NCBI RefSeq assembly: GCF_014650715.1
Contig: NZ_BMVM01000017.1
Coordinates: forward strand, 62,001 to 126,000
Direction of reading: 5' to 3'
DNA length: 64,000 bases
Source of the DNA: Streptomyces bluensis
GTDB lineage: Bacteria > Actinomycetota > Actinomycetes > Streptomycetales > Streptomycetaceae
The first letter of the stretch is position 1. The number at the start of each line of letters is the position of its first letter. The notes below the pieces were generated by a model. That model saw only the letters and a list, made by a program, of their open reading frames with translations. It was not told the origin of the DNA and ran no database searches. Shown one piece after another: positions 50,970-57,778 of the stretch. The translations under genes and the position numbers were made by a program.

Positions 50970-51821
50970 CTACATCTCCTTCAACAGACGGTGGATGAAC
51001 TCCCGCGACCGACTGGGGTCAAGGGACGCTGACTCCACCTTACGGAAGAGCGTTCGCATGACGAGGAGTTGAGCGGAGGCGTCCAGGAATGCGGAGCCGT
51101 ACGGGGTGTCCCGCTGCACGGTGTCCAGGGTTGGCACCCGACCGCCCGCGTAAACCAACGACGAACTGGCGCCGGCGAACCCATCGACATCGAAGGGAAC
51201 GATTCGCACCGAGACGTTGGGGCGCTCCGACTGACACAGCAACGCGTCAAGTTGAGCACGTGCTACCCGTCGGTCGGCGACGCGAGTACGCAGTACGGAC
51301 TCGTGCAGGACAGCCTCGTAGGGAACTGCGGGCTCTCGCGAGAGCACCTCCTGGCGCCGCATCCGGTACGCAACCCACAGTTCCAGCTCACTGCTCGGGA
51401 GCGGCGGCACCCAGTATCCGAACACGGCGCGCGCATACTCTTCGGTCTGGAGCAGGCCCGGCACATGAGCGGTCGCAATCACCTGCATGAACCTCGCGTG
51501 GTACTCCAGCTCGGCCAAATCCAGGAACTCGGGTGGGAGGACATCCCGGTACTCCTCCCACCAGCCGCGTGTTCGGTCCGCCGCCATCTCCACAAGGGCG
51601 TCGACCAACTCCTTGTCGGCGCAGGCGTACTGCACTGCGAGTCTCCGCACACGCTCCTTGCTGACCCCGGCGTTACCTGCTTCGATCTGGCTCATCTGGG
51701 CCGGGTTCGTGCCGAGCAACCGAGCCGCCTCCCGGGAAGTCAGCCCCGCAGCCTCTCTCAGTTTGCGCAGTTCGGTGCCCACGCGCACCTGACGGGCAGT
51801 CGGCTGGATCCTTGCGGGCAT
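50970..51821 (-). CDS. XRE-family regulator with DUF5753 domain, second module
   Basis: The protein has 283 residues from the ATG at 51821, with GAGAAGG upstream. The helix-turn-helix lies at about 15-75 (VGTELRKLREAAGLTSREAA, RLLGTNPAQMSQIEAGNAGV). DUF5753 follows with RGWWEEYRDVLPPEFLDLAE, VPGLLQTEEYARAVFGYW and a final EFIHRLLKEM. It is a paralogue of the regulator at 5808. Two DUF397 genes lie downstream and an ATPase gene divergently upstream, so the module is the same as at 5-6.9 kb with one more DUF397. In the divergent region CCCGATCGGG (51871-51880) is a perfect palindrome that may be its operator. Confidence 0.9.
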   Translation of the reverse strand: MPARIQPTARQVRVGTELRKLREAAGLTSREAARLLGTNPAQMSQIEAGNAGVSKERVRRLAVQYACADKELVDALVEMAADRTRGWWEEYRDVLPPEFLDLAELEYHARFMQVIATAHVPGLLQTEEYARAVFGYWVPPLPSSELELWVAYRMRRQEVLSREPAVPYEAVLHESVLRTRVADRRVARAQLDALLCQSERPNVSVRIVPFDVDGFAGASSSLVYAGGRVPTLDTVQRDTPYGSAFLDASAQLLVMRTLFRKVESASLDPSRSREFIHRLLKEM

Positions 51822-52076
51822 ATGCCTTCTCATTCCCCAAGAGCACTGGCGATACCGGAGGTTGAACGACCCCGATCGGGTGTCAGGTTACGCGAACGAC
51901 TTGCTTCGGCGAAACATTTGGCCCTACGTTCAGTGACGCGACGCACACACTGCGGAACGCCGGGACCCCGGAAGCGCACCGCCCCGCCCTGCCACGGCGG
52001 CCGCGGCAGAGCCACCGCCCGCGACCGCAGCGCAGCCCGACTCTCCAACCCCCCACTCCCAGACCAGGAGCTACCT

Positions 52077-52526
52077 ATGCCCGAACCCGGGGAACCCACC
52101 GCACCCGACGAGCCCTGGACCTACACCCTCTCCATCCCCACCGACCCCCGCGCCGTCACGATCTGCCGCCGCGCCCTCCGACTGATCCTCGCCCTCCACG
52201 AGTTGCCCCAACTCACCGAAGCCGCCGAACTCGCCGCAACGGAACTGGTCGCCAACGCCGTACGGCACACGAAGGGCCCGGCGGCCATAAGGCTCCGCTG
52301 GTCGGACCCGACTCTCCGGATCGGCGTATGGGACACGGACCCCAAGCCGCCGATCCCGGCACCGCGCATCGACACCACCCTGAACCCCGCCCTCGAATCG
52401 GGCCGCGGCCTCACCCTCGTCGAAGGGTGCTCCGACAACTGGGGGTGGTACGCCCTGGGAACGGCCACCCAACCCCCGGACGGAAACGGCAAGTTCGTGT
52501 GGTGCGAGCTGGCGAGGGCGGCGTGA
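52077..52526 (+). CDS. ATP-binding regulatory protein (RsbW-like), second module
   Basis: The protein has 149 residues from the ATG at 52077 with AGGAG upstream. The N-box is AAELAATELVANAVRHT and the G-box is ESGRGLTLVEGCSDNWG. It lacks receiver or phosphoacceptor domains. It is the counterpart of the gene at 5084 and belongs to the second XRE-DUF5753/DUF397 module. An Rpn-like gene begins 80 bases downstream, with its own promoter element directly after this stop. Confidence 0.88.
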   Translation: MPEPGEPTAPDEPWTYTLSIPTDPRAVTICRRALRLILALHELPQLTEAAELAATELVANAVRHTKGPAAIRLRWSDPTLRIGVWDTDPKPPIPAPRIDTTLNPALESGRGLTLVEGCSDNWGWYALGTATQPPDGNGKFVWCELARAA

Positions 52527-52533
52527 ACGTTTC

Positions 52534-52600
52534 TTCGGCCCCCGAAAGAGTGAACGCATCCCGATCATCCGGACATCCCACACCTTGAGCCACCTAGGTT
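52534..52600 (+). promoter_or_regulatory. Conserved upstream element of the second Rpn-like gene
   Basis: TTCGG-CCC-CCGAA (52534-52546) lies within GTTTCTTCGGCCCCCGAAAG. TAGGTT (52595-52600) ends six bases before the ATG, inside CCACCTAGGTTGCACACATG. Compared with 25603-25668, both arm positions that differ changed together (A-T to G-C), the distance to the ATG is the same within one base, and again no Shine-Dalgarno is present. Confidence 0.65.
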
Positions 52601-52606
52601 GCACAC

Positions 52607-53521
52607 ATGGTCACATCAGCTCACGAGGGCATGCACCGCATCTTCCAGGAGCGGCCCGAGATTCTCGCGCCCGTCTTCGGGGTGCTGGGCATCGCGTTAC
52701 CGGAGAAGGCGACCGTGGACGTGATCGCCACCGACGCGACGGAGACCAAGCCACTGGCGCGCCACGTAGACACAGTGCTGCGCATCGGCCCCTCCGACGG
52801 TGACGACTTCCTGCTCGCCGTCGAAGCACAGGAGAGGCGGGACCCGAAGAAGGAGTCGAGCTGGCCGTACTATGTCGCCTACCTCCAGGCGAAATACGGC
52901 CTGCCAGTACTCCTGCTCGTGGTCTGCCGCGACAGGGCCACGACCAAGTGGGCGACCGGTCCCTTCGTCTGCGAGGCCCGAGGCTGGACCGCCCAGCGGA
53001 CTTACCCCTTGGTCGTCGGACCGGACAACCTCCCGGTGATCACCGATACGAGAACCGCGGCGGAGAAACCCGCAATGGCCGCGTTCTCCGCCCTGGCACA
53101 CGCCAAGAGCCCCGACATCGACGCCATACTGGACGCACTGGGCCGTGCCCTCGCGGAGATGGACTGGAACGCCGGCAACTACTTCTACCAATTCCTGGAC
53201 AGAACCCTGGGGAAGACCCCAGCCGGACACAAATGGAGGGACATCATGACGTTCGTCAACTACTTCCCCGGCCAAGGCACGATCCTGGAGAAGGCTTACC
53301 TCGAAGGCGAGGCCAAGGGCGAGGCCAGGGGCGAGGCCAAGGGAGTCCTGGCCGTCCTGGAGGTACGCCAGATCCCTGTCTCCGACGACATCCGCGATCG
53401 CGTGACCACCTGCACTGACCTCGACCGTGTCAACACCTGGCTCCGCAGGGCCGTCACGGTCACACACGCGGAGGAACTGTTCGACGAGGACCCGGAAACC
53501 CCCGAGGATGCCCCCGCATGA
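52607..53521 (+). CDS. Rpn-like PD-(D/E)XK nuclease-family protein, copy 2
   Basis: The protein has 304 residues and the same layout as the gene at 25675: a shared start (MVTSxHE...HRIFQE), the core H53-V-D55...A-V-E73-A-Q75, a charged repeat (GEAKGEARGEAKG) and the C-terminal CTDLDRVNTWLRRAV helix domain. The repeat is longer in acidic/basic alternation and differs from copy 1. It lies just downstream of the second XRE/ATPase module. The role is unknown; multicopy families of this type are associated with DNA mobility or defence in other bacteria. Confidence 0.75.
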   Translation: MVTSAHEGMHRIFQERPEILAPVFGVLGIALPEKATVDVIATDATETKPLARHVDTVLRIGPSDGDDFLLAVEAQERRDPKKESSWPYYVAYLQAKYGLPVLLLVVCRDRATTKWATGPFVCEARGWTAQRTYPLVVGPDNLPVITDTRTAAEKPAMAAFSALAHAKSPDIDAILDALGRALAEMDWNAGNYFYQFLDRTLGKTPAGHKWRDIMTFVNYFPGQGTILEKAYLEGEAKGEARGEAKGVLAVLEVRQIPVSDDIRDRVTTCTDLDRVNTWLRRAVTVTHAEELFDEDPETPEDAPA

Positions 53522-53697
53522 CACAGCGCGGAGTCGGGCTGGTGTGGGGTGCGCAGGACGTGGTGTCCGCCTGGGGTTCCTGACGGACCGCCCGCTGGAA
53601 TGGGCCCCCTGCGCGGTGCGCGGGTGGTGCTGGGTGCTGATCGAGGGAACGTCGGAAGGCGCCCAGAGCTTCACAGTCCCGGGCGCCGTCGTTCGGC

Positions 53698-55035
53698 TCA
53701 GCCGCCGGTCGCCACCTGCCCCTTCGCTGCGGCCGGGGTGCCCGATCCGGTCGCCGAGCCGCCGCTCCGGCGGATGAGGGCGACGCCGATGACCGCCAGG
53801 ATGGACGCCGTGGACAGGGTGTAGAGGCCGCCGTTCGTGGAGCCGGTCGTGTCCTTGAGGTAGCCGAAGAGGGTGGGGGAGACGAAACCGCCCAGGTTTC
53901 CGATGGAGTTGACGACCGCCAGACCGGGCGCGGCGATCTTCAGGTCGAGCCCCGACTGGGCCATCGGCCAGAACAGGGTGGCCGCGACCTTCCCGCCGAC
54001 CGCGGCCAGCGTGATGGCGGCCAGACCGAACCAGGGCGAGCCCAGGGTGGCGAGGAAGGTGCCGATGGCCGACAGGACGAGGGCGATCGCCAGGTACGGG
54101 CGGCGGTCCGGGGCGCCGTCGGTGAAGTGGCTCACCGTATACATCGCGATCACGGCGCAGATCCAGGGGATGGCCGAGAGGAGGCCGACCTGGAACGGCG
54201 ACAGCCCGCCGATCTCGTCGACCAGGCTCGGCAGCCAGAAGGTGATCGCGTACCCGGTGAGCGCCATCGCGAAGAACACGGTGGTCAGAAGGGCGACCTG
54301 GGGGTGGATCAGGAGCTTGAGCCGGGACACCTTGGGTGCGCGGCTGCGGGCCTCCTCGTCCCGGGCGACCGCCGAGCTCAGCGCGTCCTTCTCCTCCTGG
54401 GTCAGCCAGCGGGCGTCCTGGATGCGGGAGACGAGGAAGAAGCCCGCGATGAACCCGACGACGATCGAGAGGAGCCCTTCGAGGGCGAACATCCAGCGCC
54501 AGCCGGCGAATCCGCCGATCCCGTCCAGCTCCAGCAACGCGCCCGTGATCGGGCCGGTCACGATGTACGCGGTGGCCGAGCCGCCGAGGAAGATCGCGCT
54601 CGCCCGGCCCCGGCTGGAGTCGGGCAGCCACTGGGTGAAGTAGAGGAGCACACCGGGGAAGAAGCCGGCCTCCGCGACGCCGAGCAGGAAGCGCAGCGCG
54701 TAGAACATCCACACGTTGTGGATGAAGCACATCGCCACGATCACCGCACCCCAGGTGATCATGATCCGGGTCAGCCACACGCGTGCGCCGAACCGCTCCA
54801 GCAGCATGTTGCTGGGCACCTCGAACAGGGCGTACCCGATGAAGAACAGCCCGGCGCCCAGACCGTACGCGGTGGCGCTCACCCCGACGTCGGCCCTGAG
54901 CTCGTCCTGGACGAAGCCCACGTTCGTCCGGTCCATCTGGTTGATCAGCAGCATCAGGACCAGGATCGGCAGCATACGGCGCAGGAACTTGCCGACTGCG
55001 CGGCGTTCCACATCGGGTATCACGACTTGTGACAT
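53698..55035 (-). CDS. MFS transporter of the anion:cation symporter (ACS) family
   Basis: The protein has 445 residues and about 12 membrane helices. The ACS pattern is at the start: R-R-M-L-P-I-L-V...N-Q-M-D-R-T-N-V-G-F, with the motif FEVPSNMLLERFGARVWLTR and FLLGVAEAGFFPGVLLYFTQ. ACS members take up organic anions such as tartrate, sugar acids or phthalate. An excellent GGGGAG lies before the ATG. The promoter (TTGACC / TAGGTT) and a downstream palindrome (55063-55083) point to repression by a regulator not encoded nearby. No catabolic enzyme is adjacent, so the substrate is unknown. Confidence 0.9.
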   Translation of the reverse strand: MSQVVIPDVERRAVGKFLRRMLPILVLMLLINQMDRTNVGFVQDELRADVGVSATAYGLGAGLFFIGYALFEVPSNMLLERFGARVWLTRIMITWGAVIVAMCFIHNVWMFYALRFLLGVAEAGFFPGVLLYFTQWLPDSSRGRASAIFLGGSATAYIVTGPITGALLELDGIGGFAGWRWMFALEGLLSIVVGFIAGFFLVSRIQDARWLTQEEKDALSSAVARDEEARSRAPKVSRLKLLIHPQVALLTTVFFAMALTGYAITFWLPSLVDEIGGLSPFQVGLLSAIPWICAVIAMYTVSHFTDGAPDRRPYLAIALVLSAIGTFLATLGSPWFGLAAITLAAVGGKVAATLFWPMAQSGLDLKIAAPGLAVVNSIGNLGGFVSPTLFGYLKDTTGSTNGGLYTLSTASILAVIGVALIRRSGGSATGSGTPAAAKGQVATGG

Positions 55036-55062
55036 CGTTGTCTCCCCTCAGGGTCGTGCACA

Positions 55063-55083
55063 TACGTGAACCGCAATCACGTA
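55063..55083. promoter_or_regulatory. Operator palindrome for the MFS gene
   Basis: TACGTGA-ACCGCAA-TCACGTA has perfect seven-base arms and lies between the promoter at 55099-55128 and the MFS start. A partial copy, TATGTGAACGCC, appears at about 55150. Binding would block transcription just downstream of the start site. Confidence 0.65.
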
Positions 55084-55098
55084 CGCAAGAACTTGGGG

Positions 55099-55128
55099 AA
55101 CCTAACGGAGGCCGAACTTCCAGGTCAA
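55099..55128 (-). promoter_or_regulatory. Promoter of the MFS gene
   Basis: On the minus strand TTGACC (55128-55123) and TAGGTT (55104-55099) are 18 bases apart, close to the vegetative (HrdB-type) consensus. The predicted start lies about 57 bases before the ATG, leaving room for the operator in the leader. Confidence 0.6.
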
Positions 55129-55239
55129 TGGGTTGGTTCGGTAATCATGTATGTGAACGCCATGAATTCCGCGAACACCGTGAACCCCGCGAACCGAACC
55201 CCGCGAACCCGTGCTCGCACCATGGGCCCGGCACACGGA

Positions 55240-55278
55240 AAAGGGTCCTGAAGTCGACGAGCGACTTCAGGACCCTTT
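55240..55278 (-). terminator. Terminator after aspS
   Basis: Perfect 17-base arms (55240-55256 and 55262-55278, core AAAGGGTCCTGAAGTCG) with a five-base loop, ending in a short T-run on the minus strand. It lies directly after the aspS stop. Upstream of it on the plus strand, CCGCGAAC recurs three times (about 55165-55207). Confidence 0.9.
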
Positions 55279-55294
55279 CCGCAGAGCCCGGGGT

Positions 55295-57058
55295 TTACTT
55301 CGGCTGGGGCTTGCGCACCGAGAGGTGCAGCTCCCGCAGTCGCGTCTCGTCCAGCTCCGTCGGCGCACCCATCATCAGGTCCTGGGCGTTGCCGTTGAGC
55401 GGGAAGGCGATCGTCTCGCGGATGTTCGGCTCGTCGGCCAGCAGCATGACGATGCGGTCGACACCGGGGGCGATGCCGCCGTGCGGCGGGGCACCGAAGC
55501 GGAAGGCGCGGAGCATGCCCGCGAACTGCTCCTCGACGGTCTCACGGTCGTAGCCCGCGATCTCGAAGGCCTTGAGCATGATCTCCGGCTCGTGGTTCCG
55601 GATGGCGCCGGACGACAGCTCGACGCCATTGCAGACGATGTCGTACTGCCAGCCGAGGATGTCCAGCGGGTCCTGGGTCTCCAGGGCCTCCAGGCCCCCC
55701 TGCGGCATCGAGAACGGGTTGTGCGAGAAGTCGATCTTCCCGGTCTCCTCGTCCCTCTCGTACATCGGGAAGTCGACGATCCAGCAGAACCGGAAGACGT
55801 CCTCCTCGAAGTGCCCGGCGCGCTTCGCGGCCTCCACCCGCACCGCGCCCATGATCTTCGAGACCTCGTCGAAGTCGCCCGCGCCGAAGAACACCGCGTG
55901 GCCGGAGGCCAGCGACAGGCGCTTGGTCAGCTCGGCGACGTTCTCCTCGGTCAGGAACTTCGCGATGGGGCCCGTCAGCGAACCGTCCTCGTTCACCCGC
56001 ACCCAGGCCAGGCCCTTCGCACCCTGCGAGACCGCGAAGTCACCCAGCTGGTCGAAGAACTTCCGGGGCTGCGCGGACACGTCCGGCACCGGCAGGGCAC
56101 GTACGTGCTTGCCCGCGAAGGCCTTGAACTCCGACCCCTCGAAGATGTCGGTGATGTCGACGAGCTCCAGCTGGGCCCGCAGGTCGGGCTTGTCGGAGCC
56201 GTACTTCAGCATCGCCTCGCGGAAGGGGATGCGCGGGAAGGGGGAGGTGACGTGCCGGCCGTTGCCGAACTCCTCGAACAGCTCCGTCATGAGCTTCTCG
56301 ATGGGCTGGAACACGTCCTCCTGCTCGACGAAGGACATCTCCACGTCGAGCTGGTAGAACTCGCCCGGCGAACGGTCCGCGCGGGCGTCCTCGTCACGGA
56401 AGCAGGGCGCGATCTGGAAGTAGCGGTCGAAGCCAGAGATCATCAGCAGCTGCTTGAACTGCTGCGGGGCCTGCGGCAGCGCGTAGAACTTGCCCGGGTT
56501 CAGGCGCGACGGCACGACGAAGTCGCGGGCGCCCTCCGGGGAGGTGGCGCTGAGGATGGGCGTCGCCATCTCGTTGAAGCCCAGCGCCGTCATCTTGTGA
56601 CGGATGGCCGAGATGACCGCCGTACGCAGCATGATGTTGCGGTGCATGCGCTCGCGGCGCAGGTCCAGGAAGCGGTACTCCAGGCGGCGCTCCTCGTTCA
56701 CCCCGTCCTCGGTGTTGATCGTGAACGGGAGGGGGGCGGCCGCGCCGAGCAGCTCGACCTCGCCGACCTCGACCTCGACCTCGCCGGTGGGCAGGTCCGG
56801 GTTCACGTTCTCGGTTCCACGTGAAACGACCTTGCCGTCGACGCGGACGGTCGACTCCTTGGAGAGCCGGTCCAGCGCCTCGTACGCGGGCGTGCCCGGG
56901 CGGGCCACCAGCTGCGTGATGCCGTAGTGGTCGCGGAGATCGATGAAGAGGATGCCGCCCAGGTCGCGCCGATTGTGCAGCCAGCCGCTCAGCCGGACGT
57001 CGGTGCCGACGTCAGAGGCGCGGAGCTCGCCGCAGGTGTGGGACCTGTACCGATGCAT
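55295..57058 (-). CDS. aspS: Aspartate-tRNA ligase
   Basis: The protein has 587 residues and charges tRNA-Asp in the cytosol. The N-terminal OB-fold (VRLSGWLHNRRDLGGILFID) is followed by the class II core with motif 2 (FRDEDARADRSPGEFYQLDVE), the bacterial GAD insertion (about 290-420) and motif 3 near the end (FGAPPHGGIAPGVDRIVMLL). The start MHRYRSHTCGEL is typical of actinobacterial AspRS. A near-consensus ParB site (56814-56827) lies inside the coding region. The first gene on the other side, a SpoIIE-type phosphatase, starts after 720 bases of repeat-rich, gene-free DNA. Confidence 0.97.
   Translation of the reverse strand: MHRYRSHTCGELRASDVGTDVRLSGWLHNRRDLGGILFIDLRDHYGITQLVARPGTPAYEALDRLSKESTVRVDGKVVSRGTENVNPDLPTGEVEVEVGEVELLGAAAPLPFTINTEDGVNEERRLEYRFLDLRRERMHRNIMLRTAVISAIRHKMTALGFNEMATPILSATSPEGARDFVVPSRLNPGKFYALPQAPQQFKQLLMISGFDRYFQIAPCFRDEDARADRSPGEFYQLDVEMSFVEQEDVFQPIEKLMTELFEEFGNGRHVTSPFPRIPFREAMLKYGSDKPDLRAQLELVDITDIFEGSEFKAFAGKHVRALPVPDVSAQPRKFFDQLGDFAVSQGAKGLAWVRVNEDGSLTGPIAKFLTEENVAELTKRLSLASGHAVFFGAGDFDEVSKIMGAVRVEAAKRAGHFEEDVFRFCWIVDFPMYERDEETGKIDFSHNPFSMPQGGLEALETQDPLDILGWQYDIVCNGVELSSGAIRNHEPEIMLKAFEIAGYDRETVEEQFAGMLRAFRFGAPPHGGIAPGVDRIVMLLADEPNIRETIAFPLNGNAQDLMMGAPTELDETRLRELHLSVRKPQPK
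56814..56827. other. parS: parS-like ParB binding site inside aspS
   Basis: GTTCCACGTGAAAC differs at one position from the consensus parS GTTTCACGTGAAAC. parS sites cluster around oriC in Streptomyces and often lie inside genes. The near match at this place suggests that the window is in the origin-proximal part of the chromosome. The assignment rests on the consensus as I know it. Confidence 0.65.
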
Positions 57059-57231
57059 CGTCGTTCATCCAGTCTTCGCGGATCGGGTTTCGCCGGGGTC
57101 GCACCCCGGGGCACCGGGCGGGGTTGAGCCCGGAACTGCCAGGGTACCGGGCGCCTCCGGCGGTTTGGGGGTGCGTTTCCTGTGCCGGTGGGGGGTGGGG
57201 TTCGTCTGCCGGGTTCTGATGGTGGGTGGCT

Positions 57232-57275
57232 GCGGGTTCGTTGTGGCTTGTCGCGCAGTTCCCCGCGCCCCTAAC
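57232..57275. repeat. Dispersed Streptomyces intergenic element
   Basis: The stretch contains GTGGCTTGTCGCGCAGTTCC followed by CCGCGCCCCTAA. I recognise it as a short sequence found between genes in a great many places in Streptomyces genomes; its function is unclear. This is the only copy in the window. Confidence 0.55.
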
Positions 57276-57397
57276 AGCTCGGGCGCACCCGGCATCGCAA
57301 CGCACCGCACCACATCCCGCATCCCGCACCGCACCACATCCCGCACCGCGCACAGCACCCGCATCCCGCACCGCACCGCACCGCAACGCCCAACACT

Positions 57398-57475
57398 CCG
57401 CACCGCCCCGCACAGCATCCCGCACCGCCCGGCACCCCGCACCGCCCCGCACAGCATCCCGCACCGCCCGGCACC
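57398..57475. repeat. Two exact 39-base direct repeats within a CGCACCGC-rich array
   Basis: Positions 57398-57436 and 57437-57475 are identical, starting CCGCACCGCCCCGCACAGCA. Around them (57280-57500) shorter CCGCACCG and CCGCATCC units recur. The array is not a CRISPR: there are no unique spacers and the units touch. It is likely to be variable between strains. Confidence 0.8.
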
Positions 57476-57778
57476 CCGCACCGCACCCCACCGCACCGGT
57501 ATCCACCGTGCCCGACCCACGAACAGACCCCAGGCGCCCGCCCCACCCAGCGGCGCGCGCCCGCGGACGTGCGACGGTGGTTCCCCGCCAATGAACACCC
57601 CGCCGCGTGCACCTGCCACCAGCGAGGTAGTGGCCTCGGGCTACTGGCGCCCGTTCGGGGACAGCGCTTTCTCCTTTCGCCGTGGCTCCCGGGACACCGT
57701 CGGCTCCCGGCCACGGTGGCCGGGCCTGATCCACGGCTTCGGTGGCAGTGTCCGATCAGCTGTTCCTAAAGTGGGTCA

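Larger units (their letters stand above)
57059..57778. other. Gene-free, repeat-rich region between aspS and the phosphatase gene
   Basis: These 720 bases contain several long open frames, but their translations are Arg/Ala/Pro/Gly repeats (GRCGMLCGAVRG-like) that come from DNA repeats, and no frame has family features. Contents: a common Streptomyces intergenic element (57232-57275), a run of CGCACCGC-type repeats (about 57280-57500) with two exact 39-base copies, and presumably the aspS and phosphatase promoters. No RNA gene is recognised. Confidence 0.6.

Noticed and set aside
57280..57500. Repeat array considered as CRISPR
   Set aside because: Units are contiguous, GC-rich and without unique spacers; no cas genes.
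57065..57734. Several long frames between aspS and the phosphatase gene
   Set aside because: All arise from CGCACCGC-type DNA repeats; no start signals or conserved domains.
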